Made by a program: the position numbers and the translations under genes. Below are positions 27,336-35,831 of a stretch of 64,000 bases of DNA, in pieces. Under the pieces are notes generated by a model. It was not told the origin of the DNA. It made no database searches and saw nothing but the letters and a program-made list of their open reading frames with translations. Position 1 is the first letter of the stretch, and each line of letters begins with the position of its first letter. Origin of the DNA: Pseudomonas sp. ML2-2023-3 (GTDB lineage: Bacteria; Pseudomonadota; Gammaproteobacteria; Pseudomonadales; Pseudomonadaceae); assembly GCF_037055275.1 (NCBI RefSeq), contig NZ_CP146343.1:1522501-1586500 (forward strand), written 5' to 3'.

Positions 27336-27352
27336 CAATTGAGAGGCATTAC
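27336..27352 (-). promoter_or_regulatory. Candidate Fur box for piuA
   Basis: On the minus strand the sequence reads GTAATGCCTCTCAATTG, about 60-77 bases before the piuA ATG. It agrees at roughly 13 of 17 positions with the common Fur-box form ATAATGATTCTCATTTG. It is an eye match, not a scored one. Confidence 0.45.
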
Positions 27353-27444
27353 TATTAGCGCTAAATTTACAATCTTTACAAATTGCCTTTACGGTTTTTT
27401 CACACTCGTTCGTCTACAGGGGCGCAACAGGGTTTTACACATTC

Positions 27445-27463
27445 AATAAGAATCAATACCATT
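27445..27463 (+). promoter_or_regulatory. Candidate Fur box for piuC
   Basis: AATAAGAATCAATACCATT matches the frequent Fur-site form AATGAGAATCATTATCATT at about 16 of 19 positions and lies 30 bases before the piuC start. Iron control of piuC and piuA is expected for this gene pair. Confidence 0.55.
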
Positions 27464-27492
27464 GCCATCCCTTTGCTATCAGGTGCTGCGTA

Positions 27493-28173
27493 ATGTTGCT
27501 GCATATCCCCGGCTTGTTCTCCCGTGAAGAGGTGCAGCGCATCCGTGAGGCGCTGCAGCAGACTGAATGGGCTGACGGCAAAATCACTGCCGGCTTTCAA
27601 TCCGCCAAGGCCAAGCACAATCTGCAACTGCCCGAAGACCATCCGTTAGCCAAGGAAATTGGTGCAGCGATGATGGACCGGCTCTGGAAAAATCCGCTGT
27701 TCATGTCGGCAGCGTTACCGCACAAAGTCTTTCCGCCCTTGGTGAACTGCTACACCGGGGGCGGCAGCTTCGACTTTCATATCGACAATGCTGTGCGTCA
27801 GCCCAGAGGCAGCCCCGAGCGGGTACGCACGGATCTGTCGGCCACCTTGTTTTTTAGCGATCCCGAAGACTATGACGGCGGTGAACTGGTGATTCAGGAC
27901 ACCTACGGTGTGCAGCAAGTCAAACTGCCTGCTGGCGATATGGTGCTGTACCCCGGCACCAGCTTGCACAAGGTCAATGCGGTTACTCGGGGAGCGCGCT
28001 TTGCATCGTTTTTCTGGACCCAAAGCCTGGTGCGTGAAGACAGCCAGCGCACCTTGCTGTTTGAAATGGATGGCGCGATCCAGCAACTGACCCGCGACGT
28101 ACCCGATCATCCCTCCCTCATCCAGCTCACAGGCACCTATCACAACCTGTTGCGCCGCTGGGCCGAGGTCTAG
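27493..28173 (+). CDS. piuC: Fe(II)/2-oxoglutarate-dependent dioxygenase PiuC (PKHD type)
   Basis: 226-residue oxygenase of the PKHD-hydroxylase family encoded beside siderophore receptors; its substrate is not known. Iron ligands are His96 and Asp98 ([10 protein letters not shown]) and His159 (SLHKVNAV); Arg169 (TRGAR) is placed to hold 2-oxoglutarate. It is divergent from piuA with a Fur-like box in front, and the Sel1 gene follows after 2 bases, giving a piuC-sel1 operon as in P. aeruginosa. Confidence 0.95.
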   Translation: MLLHIPGLFSREEVQRIREALQQTEWADGKITAGFQSAKAKHNLQLPEDHPLAKEIGAAMMDRLWKNPLFMSAALPHKVFPPLVNCYTGGGSFDFHIDNAVRQPRGSPERVRTDLSATLFFSDPEDYDGGELVIQDTYGVQQVKLPAGDMVLYPGTSLHKVNAVTRGARFASFFWTQSLVREDSQRTLLFEMDGAIQQLTRDVPDHPSLIQLTGTYHNLLRRWAEV

Positions 28174-28175
28174 CC

Positions 28176-28937
28176 ATGAACTTTCAACTGCGCCGTGAAG
28201 AAGTGCTCGATGGTGACCAATTGCGCACCATGCTGGCTGAAAACCCGGCGAAAGCTGCCCAGGCCATCTTGATGGCGGCCAAGGAGGGCATTGTGGACGG
28301 TCAGGCCTTGCTGGGTCAGATTCTGCTCGACGGCCAGGGCATTGAGCGCGACCCGGTGCTGGCCAAGCGCTGGTTTCAAATCGCGGCCAATGGCGGCCAC
28401 CTCATGGCCCGCAACATGCTCGGACGTTGCTGGGAGCATGGCTGGGGCGGGCCTGTGGATTGCACGCTGGCCAGCCTGGAATATCGTCAGGCAGCAGAGG
28501 CCGGGCTGGATTGGGCGCTCTACAACTACGCCAACTTGCTGGCTACCGGTCGCGGTGTGGCGCAAGACCAGGGTGCAGCGTTCACCTTGTATGGAGTGGC
28601 AGCACAGGCTGGCCATGCCAAGTCGATGAATCTGCTGGGGCGTTATCTCGAAGAGGGCGTGTATTGCCCGGCAGATAAAAAGGCGGCGTGCTTCTGGTAC
28701 GAGCGCTCAGCCCTTGGCGGTGATTTTCGTGGCCAGTTCAGCCATGCCTCGGTACTCGCCGAGTCCGGTCATGTTGATGAGGCCTTGATCTGGTTTGAGC
28801 GTGCATTGGCGCAAGGCAACCTGAACTTCTTGCGCGTGAGTTACCTGGCCCTGCAGGAGGCCAGGGAGCCACGTGTCAGGGCAATGAGCGACCTTTGGCA
28901 AGCGCGCATCCATACGCTGCAGGAAAGCGGCGACTGA
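28176..28937 (+). CDS. Sel1-like (TPR-type) repeat protein
   Basis: 253 residues with several Sel1 repeats of about 36 residues: GQALLGQILLDGQGIERDPVLAKRWFQ-type, then ARNMLGRCWEHG, ALYNYANLLATGRGV, and SMNLLGRYLEEG units (roughly residues 40-215). Sel1 repeats form alpha-alpha solenoids for protein binding. There is no signal peptide. It follows piuC by 2 bases and is presumably iron-regulated with it; its role in iron uptake is unknown. Confidence 0.88.
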   Translation: MNFQLRREEVLDGDQLRTMLAENPAKAAQAILMAAKEGIVDGQALLGQILLDGQGIERDPVLAKRWFQIAANGGHLMARNMLGRCWEHGWGGPVDCTLASLEYRQAAEAGLDWALYNYANLLATGRGVAQDQGAAFTLYGVAAQAGHAKSMNLLGRYLEEGVYCPADKKAACFWYERSALGGDFRGQFSHASVLAESGHVDEALIWFERALAQGNLNFLRVSYLALQEAREPRVRAMSDLWQARIHTLQESGD

Positions 28938-29131
28938 CAGTCATTACGCCGCGGCGGGTAATGCTCGTACGCGGTGTTTTAGAAGATCTGAATGGGCCAC
29001 GGATTGTTAGGGTACGTATTCTTTTTTGTTTTTATCGTTGTCTTACGAGTTGCCGGGTAATAGTGTAATTGATTGATGCCCTTTGAAGATTGATCCTGTT
29101 TTGGCAGGATAATTATTTAAAGGGATTTAAT
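28938..29131. other. A+T-rich leader of the toxin operon
   Basis: 194 bases separating the Sel1 gene from xaxA, visibly richer in A+T than the surroundings (for example around 29010-29070). It contains a 6-bp hairpin at 29093-29110 and the AAAGGGAT ribosome site before ATG 29132. There is no terminator T run after the Sel1 gene, only a weak CATTAC/GTAATG pairing. Confidence 0.55.
29093..29110 (+). promoter_or_regulatory. Leader hairpin in front of xaxA
   Basis: ATCCTG and CAGGAT pair around a TTTTGG loop, ending 21 bases before the xaxA start codon and just ahead of the ribosome site. It could affect initiation or RNA stability; no known motif is recognised. Confidence 0.35.
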
Positions 29132-30361
29132 ATGCAAGGTGATAATTACGCCCTCGTTGAGAGTGTTGAAGATGCCAGGCCGCTTGAGGAAATGACGTCC
29201 TTGGAAGCGGCCATCTACTTGCCCTCGCAGTATATTAAGGTGTTGGCGGGTGAAAAGAACGCCGCGGTTTCAAAAGATGAGCTGGGGTTTATTATTCGGC
29301 GCAGTGATATACACAGTGTCCGTGCTTATGTGCGTGAGTCGCGAACATTACCGGTCGATTACAATAAGATCGTGGCATGGTTCGGGGCGAATACAGAGAA
29401 CGTGCCGGGGCTGGAGCCTGCAAGTATCCAGTCGTTTCATCAGCGTGTTGTGCAACACGCCGGCACATGGTCGGCGCTGGAGCGTGATACAAAAGAGCTT
29501 AGTCGGCAACTTAACAGGTTTTCGGACAGTTTTATTACAACGGCCAATGGCATTATTGAACTGATCAATAAGATCGAATTCGAGCGCTTTCTTACGGGGA
29601 CCCTTGATGAGTTGACCGAGTCAGAAGAAGCCGAGTTGAAGGCGATTGTTCTGAACTCAACAGAACTCAAGGCCGTCCGTATTATCAGGGAATACGTACT
29701 GCTGATTAAAAAAGACACCGACGCTTATATTAATAAAGCCACGGCGGTGGGTGCCTTGGCAGCCGAGTTTGAGCGGGTGTTGTCTGACGAGTTGATTCAC
29801 GAAGTCAACGGCAAGCTAGATGCGTATGCCAAGAGAGGGCACTCCAGGGAGCGCGAAGTGCTGGTCGAGCGTATTAAAGAGCTGGACAGTGAAATAGATC
29901 AGTTGATCAAGGACTATAAAACCCAAGTGTTGTATGGCCATTCAGGGATTTTTCTGGGGCCTGTAGGCCTGGCCATCACGGGCGGGATATTTGGTGCGAA
30001 AGCCGAAGCGACGCGGGCCCGAAAAAACAAGCTGATTGCCGAGCGCGAAGTCGCAAGACAAGGCAGTCATGAGCAGGAAAGGCTGGCCATTGTGCTGGAT
30101 GCCACTCAGCAGCGCTTTACAGATTTGCGCAGCCGTATGCTCGGCGCCGAACAGGGAGCCAAGCAATTGGCGCAAGTCTGGGGCTACATTGCCAAATACC
30201 TCGATGAAGCAGCCTATCAGTTGGAGGGAGTGGATGACCTTGCCCGGCTACACCGGTTCAAGCTGGATTTTTCACAACTGTTGAATCCCTGGACGCGTGT
30301 TAAAGACTACAGCGTGCAGATATCCAACGCGTTTAATGAAATTATTGATGGGCGTCATTGA
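29132..30361 (+). CDS. xaxA: XaxA/YaxA-type alpha-pore-forming binary toxin, subunit A
   Basis: 409 residues from ATG 29132, chosen for AAAGGGAT 7 bases upstream; an earlier in-frame ATG at 29090 has no ribosome site. The protein is almost entirely helical with long heptad-like stretches (about residues 105-165, 175-265, 295-360). One hydrophobic Gly/Ala-rich segment (GIFLGPVGLAITGGIFGA, about 270-288) sits between coiled coils, as expected for the membrane-contacting head of the YaxA/ClyA-like fold. There is no signal peptide, like known XaxA. The length agrees with XaxA (about 400). It is paired with xaxB 17 bases later. Codon use is more A+T-rich than in neighbours, pointing to horizontal acquisition. 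Confidence 0.85.
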   Translation: MQGDNYALVESVEDARPLEEMTSLEAAIYLPSQYIKVLAGEKNAAVSKDELGFIIRRSDIHSVRAYVRESRTLPVDYNKIVAWFGANTENVPGLEPASIQSFHQRVVQHAGTWSALERDTKELSRQLNRFSDSFITTANGIIELINKIEFERFLTGTLDELTESEEAELKAIVLNSTELKAVRIIREYVLLIKKDTDAYINKATAVGALAAEFERVLSDELIHEVNGKLDAYAKRGHSREREVLVERIKELDSEIDQLIKDYKTQVLYGHSGIFLGPVGLAITGGIFGAKAEATRARKNKLIAEREVARQGSHEQERLAIVLDATQQRFTDLRSRMLGAEQGAKQLAQVWGYIAKYLDEAAYQLEGVDDLARLHRFKLDFSQLLNPWTRVKDYSVQISNAFNEIIDGRH

Positions 30362-30378
30362 GTAAAGGGACTTAATTC

Positions 30379-31392
30379 ATGAATAGGGACAGTGGACTCA
30401 TGGTGTTTGAAAATCCTGATATGCCGGGTGTGTTTGCCGGACTGAGAAAGTTCAATGCGGTGGCGGTGAATCGTGAATACGATTTTATTCCATCTTTACA
30501 AGAACGTTTGAACCTGGCCGCCAAAAACCTGAGCAATAGTGCGCGCACTATTGTCGATCAAGTACGCCATCTGGAAGTGGTGGTGGACAGCGCGGGTTTC
30601 GAAGGGCTGCTGGAACAGTGGGGGGCCATTCATGCTCATACCGCGTTGGCCGTTGAAGTGCAAGCCTCTGCATTAAGTGCGCTCAATGATACCTGTGCCC
30701 TGCGGGTCGGTCGCATTGTAAGTGCTGTTGGGGCCGCCAAACATCAAATAGCATTATGGGTCGATGAAGGTGAAGGGCTCAACCTGGAACATTATTCTGA
30801 TCCCTTGCTGGCGTATGATGCAGCCCGGCTTGATGAGTTGGAACAGCAGGCGGTCATGCTGCAAGTACAAAAAGACAAGTTGAGGGCAGATAAACAGGTT
30901 ATAGACGCTGCCGTCACTATTCTTCAATCCCGAACCTGGCTGGATCACATAAGGGATTTACTGCCGACCGCCGAGCACATCCAGACGCTTTTAACGTCGG
31001 CACTGGTTGGAAAAGCAGAGGCGGATGTGGTCGTGGCGGCTCTTGAGCGCCTGACGCAGTACCTTGGCTTTTTTGACGGTGGCTATCGCTTGTTTGCCTT
31101 GACTCAGGCACGCAACAAAATAACCGACACGTTATCTGACGTGAGAGTGCTGCAAAACCAAAACGTGACAGATGCTCGGGTATTGAAAGAGCGTGCAGAG
31201 AAAATCAGGCGTCACGCCGAACTGGTTGAGGCTCGGGCGTACTGGGTTGACAACATGAGGTTGGTTGTCAGGGGGCTTGGGGTGTTTATCAGCCGTGCTC
31301 ATTCGACCACAGAGGTCAACGCTAACGCGATGCAGCAGGCATCGGCAGAGCTGGCAGGGTTTCAGCGTTTCTTGCGGCGGATCAGTCGCTAG
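30379..31392 (+). CDS. xaxB: XaxB/YaxB-type alpha-pore-forming binary toxin, subunit B
   Basis: 337 residues, close to XaxB (about 350). Helical throughout: coiled-coil stretches at about 35-75 and 150-185, a less polar head region (WLDHIRDLLPTAEHIQTLLTSALVG, about 190-215), and a long C-terminal helix. In the Xenorhabdus and Yersinia systems, subunits A and B assemble into a large heterooligomeric pore in host cell membranes; neither alone is fully active. No signal peptide. The start has AAAGGGA 11 bases upstream, and the gene shares an operon with xaxA. A strong terminator follows. Confidence 0.83.
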   Translation: MNRDSGLMVFENPDMPGVFAGLRKFNAVAVNREYDFIPSLQERLNLAAKNLSNSARTIVDQVRHLEVVVDSAGFEGLLEQWGAIHAHTALAVEVQASALSALNDTCALRVGRIVSAVGAAKHQIALWVDEGEGLNLEHYSDPLLAYDAARLDELEQQAVMLQVQKDKLRADKQVIDAAVTILQSRTWLDHIRDLLPTAEHIQTLLTSALVGKAEADVVVAALERLTQYLGFFDGGYRLFALTQARNKITDTLSDVRVLQNQNVTDARVLKERAEKIRRHAELVEARAYWVDNMRLVVRGLGVFISRAHSTTEVNANAMQQASAELAGFQRFLRRISR

Positions 31393-31404
31393 ACGGTAAT
31401 GACA

Positions 31405-31439
31405 GCCCCCCCAGCCACTTGGCCGGGGGGGTTGTTTTT
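31405..31439 (+). terminator. Rho-independent terminator after xaxB
   Basis: A 7-bp C/G stem (CCCCCCC ... GGGGGGG) with internal AGCCACTTGGCC pairing is followed by TTGTTTTTA. It ends on the last codon of the convergent speC gene. Confidence 0.85.
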
Positions 31440-32601
31440 ACAGGTAGAAAGACTTCAGCGGCGGGAAGCCATTGAACTCAACCGCGCTGTAGCTGGTGGT
31501 GTAGGCACCGGTCGATAGCCAGTACAGACGATCACCGATCGCCAGGTTCAGCGGCAGGCCGTACTTGTAGTTTTCGTACATGATGTCGGCGCTGTCGCAC
31601 GTTGGGCCGGCAATCACGACTTCTTCCATTTCGCCTTTCTTTTCAGTCCAGATCGGGAACTTGATGGCTTCGTCCATGGTTTCGATCAGGCCAGAGAATT
31701 TGCCCACGTCGGTGTAAACCCAGCGCTCCACGGCGGTGCGGGATTTACGGGCTACCAGTACCACTTCACTGACCAGGATACCGGCGTTGGCAATCAGCGA
31801 ACGGCCCGGCTCCAGAATGATTTCCGGCAGGTCGTCACCGAAGTCTTCCTTCAGGAAGCGAATGATCTCTTCGGCGTAGGTTTCCAGGCTGTTGGTACGG
31901 GTGATGTAGTTGGCCGGGAAGCCGCCGCCCATGTTGATCAGCTTGAGAACGATGCCGTCTTCTTCTTTCAGGCGCTCGAAGATCACTTTGACCTTGGCGA
32001 TGGCCGCATCCCAGACGCTGATGTCCCGTTGCTGTGAGCCCACGTGGAACGAAATGCCGTACGGCACCAGGCCCAGGTCACGGGCCAGGATCAGCAAGTC
32101 CATGGCCATATCGGTCTGGCAGCCGAATTTGCGCGACAAAGGCCAGTCAGCCGTGGTCGAGCCTTCAGTCAGAATACGAACGTAGATCTTCGAACCTGGA
32201 GCCGCCTTGGCGATGTTGCGCAGGTCAGCTTCGGAGTCGGTGGAGAACAGGCGCACGCCTTTGTCGTAGAAGTAGCGAATGTCTTTGGATTTCTTGATGG
32301 TGTTGCCGTAGCTGATGCGATCCGGGCTAACACCTCGGTCCATCACTTTGTCCAACTCGTAGATCGAAGCGATGTCGAAGCTCGAACCCTTGTCGCGCAG
32401 CAGGTCGATGATTTCGACGGCTGGGTTGGCTTTGACTGCGTAGTACACCTTGGCAAATTCGAAGCCTGCACGCAGGTCATCGTAAGCCTTGCTGATCATG
32501 GCGGTGTCGATCACCACGAACGGGGTTTCCTGGGTGTCAGCGAAGGCCTTCATTTTGTTGAAGGTATCGCGCGCGTAATAGTCTTCGACCTTGATCGACA
32601 T
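31438..32601 (-). CDS. speC: Ornithine decarboxylase (type III-fold PLP enzyme)
   Basis: Converts ornithine to putrescine, the first step of polyamine synthesis. 387 residues, the same size as the P. aeruginosa SpeC of this fold type. PLP Lys57 is in YYAVKANP. GGGFPANY and EPGRSLIANAG contact the phosphate, HVGSQ lies mid-protein, and the catalytic Cys is in GPTCDSAD near the C terminus, where lysine/ornithine decarboxylases of the alanine-racemase fold have it. Diaminopimelate decarboxylase is less likely given length and context (P. aeruginosa speC occupies the same relative position). Confidence 0.93.
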   Translation of the reverse strand: MSIKVEDYYARDTFNKMKAFADTQETPFVVIDTAMISKAYDDLRAGFEFAKVYYAVKANPAVEIIDLLRDKGSSFDIASIYELDKVMDRGVSPDRISYGNTIKKSKDIRYFYDKGVRLFSTDSEADLRNIAKAAPGSKIYVRILTEGSTTADWPLSRKFGCQTDMAMDLLILARDLGLVPYGISFHVGSQQRDISVWDAAIAKVKVIFERLKEEDGIVLKLINMGGGFPANYITRTNSLETYAEEIIRFLKEDFGDDLPEIILEPGRSLIANAGILVSEVVLVARKSRTAVERWVYTDVGKFSGLIETMDEAIKFPIWTEKKGEMEEVVIAGPTCDSADIMYENYKYGLPLNLAIGDRLYWLSTGAYTTSYSAVEFNGFPPLKSFYL

Positions 32602-33095
32602 GCTGAGGGACTCCTAGTGGCAAACGTCATAAATAAATGGGCGCAACTGAACATCCTCCGTATCCCCACTTTGGTTCGCCTACTTCCCAAGGCATGTCCG
32701 CCGAAAGCAAAAAAGGTAAATGGACCTTGCTGTCTCGTCGTCAGTACTTGAGCCGGATGGATCGTTTCCAGCATGGATGTTCGGCGCGAACTTTAGGGGG
32801 TGAGTGCGTTGAGATCAACAAAAAATGTCGCGTTTTTGTACGCGTTCGTCGTGGGCGCGCGGACAGCTATTTAAGTAACCGACCTTTGTGACACTGAGGA
32901 GTTCGCGCGCAGCGCTTTTACGGGGGCCGCAAGGGCGGGTAAACAGAGTGACCGAGTCGCCAGTGTCGCGAGCAAGCCCGCTCCCACAGGGGCTTTCGTC
33001 CTTGTGGGAGCGTGGCTTGCCCGCGATGGCCTCAACGCGGTCAAGCAAAACGATCGAGTCGCCTGCATCGGGATGCAGGCCAGCGCCGAGAGCAG
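32602..33095. other. speC upstream region
   Basis: About 490 bases between speC and the end of the OpuC operon. It holds the speC leader and promoter (roughly 32602-32900), in which no clear operator, riboswitch or conserved leader peptide was recognised, and a REP pair at 32964-33029. Confidence 0.5.
32964..33029. repeat. REP pair, family A, with arms in the opposite order
   Basis: Here the GCGAGCAAGCCCGCTCCCAC arm comes first and TGTGGGAGCGTGGCTTGCCC second, separated by only about 15 bases. The pair therefore points outward rather than inward as in the other copies. Confidence 0.8.
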
Positions 33096-34253
33096 TTACG
33101 CCAACGCAATATCTGCCGGCGAGACAATGCTGGTCTTGGCCCCACGTGAGCGGCCCGAGCTCAGGTAGGCGGCAATCGACTCTTGCGTCACTTCACCCTG
33201 GAACACACGCTCGGTGTCCATGACCGGCAACCACGAACGGTTGAACTCATACATGCGCGACAGCAGGATGCGCAAGTGTTCCTCGGACGCGGCAGTGGCG
33301 GTGAATTCGCGCAGGTACTGGCCGCACGTACCGCTCTGGCGGTGCAGGTCGCGACGGCGCACATAGCCCAGTGCCTTGTTGTCGGCACATGTCACGACGA
33401 CATAGCGACGGTCGAGTTCGTCCATCAGTTCCAGCGCTTCGGCCACCGGGGTTTCCGGGCTCACCGACGGCGCGTTGTCCGCCGCGTCTTCGGCCTTGAC
33501 CAGCAGCAGGCGCTTGAGCGTGCTGTCCTGGCCCACGAAGTTGCTGACAAAGTCGTCGGCCGGGTGCGCGAGCAGGGTGTCGGGATGATCCATCTGCAAC
33601 AACTTGCCACCACGGAAGATCGCAATCTTGTCACCCAGCTTGATCGCTTCGTCGATGTCGTGGCTGACCATGATCACGGTCTTGTTCAGCGCCCGTTGCA
33701 TCTCGAAGAATTCGTTCTGGATCATCTCGCGGTTGATCGGGTCGACCGCGCCAAACGGTTCATCCATCAATAGCAGCGGTGCGTCAGCGGCCAGGGCGCG
33801 AATCACCCCGATCCGCTGTTGCTGGCCACCCGACAGTTCGCGCGGATAACGGTTGAGGTACTGCTTGGGTTCAAGCTTGATCATGCTCATCAGTTCGCGG
33901 GCACGGTCATGGCACTTTTGCTTGTCCCAGCCCAGCAGGCGCGGCACGACGGTGATGTTTTCTTCGATGGTCATGTTGGGGAACAGGCCGATCTGCTGGA
34001 TCACATAACCGATATTGCGACGCAGGGTCACCGGGTCGAGGTCGGTGGTGTCTTCGCCGTTGATCAGGATCTTGCCGGAAGTGGGCTTGATCAGGCGGTT
34101 GATCATTTTCAGCGTGGTGCTTTTACCGCAACCCGAAGGCCCGAGGAACACACAGATCTCGCCTTCGTTGACGGTCAGGCTTACCGAGTCCACGGCTTTT
34201 ACGTCTTTGCCGTTGCTTTGGAATGTTTTGCTGAGGTTTTGAAGTTCGATCAT
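33096..34253 (-). CDS. opuCA: Quaternary-amine/osmoprotectant ABC transporter, ATP-binding subunit
   Basis: 385 residues from ATG 34253 (MIELQNLSKTF), which overlaps the permease stop by 4 bases. The ABC domain (about 1-240) has Walker A GPSGCGKST, signature LSGGQQQR and Walker B LLLMDEPF. The C-terminal CBS pair (about 250-375), typical of OpuA/OpuC ATPases, senses ionic strength in studied relatives. The operon order permease - binding protein - permease - ATPase is that of Pseudomonas OpuC (glycine betaine/carnitine/choline uptake). Confidence 0.93.
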   Translation of the reverse strand: MIELQNLSKTFQSNGKDVKAVDSVSLTVNEGEICVFLGPSGCGKSTTLKMINRLIKPTSGKILINGEDTTDLDPVTLRRNIGYVIQQIGLFPNMTIEENITVVPRLLGWDKQKCHDRARELMSMIKLEPKQYLNRYPRELSGGQQQRIGVIRALAADAPLLLMDEPFGAVDPINREMIQNEFFEMQRALNKTVIMVSHDIDEAIKLGDKIAIFRGGKLLQMDHPDTLLAHPADDFVSNFVGQDSTLKRLLLVKAEDAADNAPSVSPETPVAEALELMDELDRRYVVVTCADNKALGYVRRRDLHRQSGTCGQYLREFTATAASEEHLRILLSRMYEFNRSWLPVMDTERVFQGEVTQESIAAYLSSGRSRGAKTSIVSPADIALA

Positions 34254-34903
34254 TTGAGCAGTCCTTTTGGAGTCAGCGAGCGTTGCAGCCATTGCAGAAG
34301 CAGGTCGGCGATGATGGCCAGAACACTGACCAGCACGGCGCCGACGATCAGCATCGACATGTCGCTACGGCTGATTGCAGCAAGAATAAGTACACCCAGA
34401 CCGCCAGCACCGATGGTGGCGGCGATGGTCATGACGCCGATGTTCATCACCACGGCGGTGCGTACGCCGGCGAGAATCACGGGTACCGCGATGGGCAGTT
34501 CAACCATGCGCAGGCGCTGGCCAAAGGTCATGCCGATGCCGCGGGCGGCTTCGCGAATGCCCGGTTCCACGCCGGTGAGGGCCAGGAAGGTGTTGCGCAT
34601 GATGGGCAGCAGTGAATAAAGAAACACCGCCGTGATGGCCGGCATCGGGCCCAGGCCCTGGCCGAACTTGGAGTAGAACGGCAGCAGCAGGCCGAACAGG
34701 GCAATGGACGGAATGGTCAGCAGCACGGTGGCGCTGGCTTGCAGAGGGCCGGCCAGTGTCGGGAAGCGTGTCATCAACACACCCAGCGGCACGCCGATCA
34801 GAATCGCCAGAATCACGGCGATGCCGACCAGGCTGATGTGCTGAAGGGTCAGTTGTAAGACTAGCGACCAGTCCATATGGGAAAAGGCGTTCAAAAATTC
34901 CAT
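34250..34903 (-). CDS. opuCB: Osmoprotectant ABC transporter permease
   Basis: 217-residue inner-membrane permease with five to six hydrophobic segments and the EAA-type loop EAARGIGMTFGQRLRMVELP, which docks the ATPase. Overlaps the ATPase gene by 4 bases and follows the binding-protein gene after 9. Pairs with the second permease at 35832-36548 to form the channel. Confidence 0.92.
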   Translation of the reverse strand: MEFLNAFSHMDWSLVLQLTLQHISLVGIAVILAILIGVPLGVLMTRFPTLAGPLQASATVLLTIPSIALFGLLLPFYSKFGQGLGPMPAITAVFLYSLLPIMRNTFLALTGVEPGIREAARGIGMTFGQRLRMVELPIAVPVILAGVRTAVVMNIGVMTIAATIGAGGLGVLILAAISRSDMSMLIVGAVLVSVLAIIADLLLQWLQRSLTPKGLLK

Positions 34904-34912
34904 GTCTTTTCC

Positions 34913-35806
34913 TTAGTTGAGTGGATGCTGGCGCAGGAAATCTGCGGCCACCGTGGAGGGGCTTTCGTGGTTCACGTCGACCCGCGCGTTGAGCTGGCGC
35001 ATGGTTTCGTCGTCAAACAGATCGGCCAGGGGTTTGAGCAGCGCTTCCAGGTCCGGGTGGGCATCGAGATAGGCTTTGCTCACGACCGGCGCGGCGGTGT
35101 AGTCCGGGAAGTAATGCAGGTCGTCGTCCAGCAACTTGAGGTTGAAGGCACTCAAGCGGCCGTCCGTGGTGTACACCAGCCCGGCAAATACCTGGCCGTT
35201 TTTCAGTGCGGTGTAGACCAGGCCTGCGTCCATCTGACGAATATTGCGGCGGGTCAGGTCCATGTCGTAGAGCTTGACCATGCCCAGCAAACCATCGGAG
35301 CGGTTGGCGAACTCGGTGTCCAGTGCCACCAGTGCGTTTTTGTTTTCCGGGTCACGCAGTGCCTTGTTCAGGTCACTGATGCTGTTGATGTCCGGAAACG
35401 CCTCGGCCACTTTCTGTGGCAGGGCCAGCGCGTAGGTGTTGCTGAACTTGGACGGGTGCAGCCAGATCAGTCCTTTTTTTGCATCGACCTCTTTAACCCG
35501 GTCGTAGGATTGCTGGCTGTCGAGTTTGTCGGTGATGTGGTTGTAAGCCACCAGCGATACGCCGGTGTATTCCCACACCATGTCCAGTTGCCCCGACTCT
35601 TGGGCCGAGCGCGCCAGGCTGCTGCCAAGCCCGCCAGTCACCTTGGCGTTGTAACCTTTGCTGTTGAGGTATTGGGACGTGATTTCAGCGAGCAGGGTTT
35701 GCTCGGTAAACACTCGCGCCCCGATACGAATCAGGGGTTTTTCTGCGGCCTGGACAATTCCTGCGCACAGCAGGATGCAGCCTAGTAAGAAGCTTATTTT
35801 TTTCAT
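34913..35806 (-). CDS. opuCC: Osmoprotectant ABC transporter substrate-binding protein
   Basis: 297 residues. A signal peptide, MKKISFLLGCILLCAGIVQA, is followed by an OpuAC-type binding domain starting IRIGARVFTEQTLLAEI. The SGQLDMVWEYTG segment carries the aromatic residue expected at the cation-binding cage. No lipobox is obvious at the cleavage site (IVQA-AEK), so it is probably a soluble periplasmic protein. Ligand likely betaine, carnitine or choline; not decidable here. Confidence 0.92.
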   Translation of the reverse strand: MKKISFLLGCILLCAGIVQAAEKPLIRIGARVFTEQTLLAEITSQYLNSKGYNAKVTGGLGSSLARSAQESGQLDMVWEYTGVSLVAYNHITDKLDSQQSYDRVKEVDAKKGLIWLHPSKFSNTYALALPQKVAEAFPDINSISDLNKALRDPENKNALVALDTEFANRSDGLLGMVKLYDMDLTRRNIRQMDAGLVYTALKNGQVFAGLVYTTDGRLSAFNLKLLDDDLHYFPDYTAAPVVSKAYLDAHPDLEALLKPLADLFDDETMRQLNARVDVNHESPSTVAADFLRQHPLN

Positions 35807-35831
35807 GGGTATTCCTTTGCTCAGCCGGACC

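Noticed and set aside
32550..32774. Upstream frame with an adjacent GGAGG in the speC leader
   Set aside because: The GGAGG touches the ATG with no spacing, and the frame runs into speC out of frame; no recognised leader-peptide control of speC of this type.
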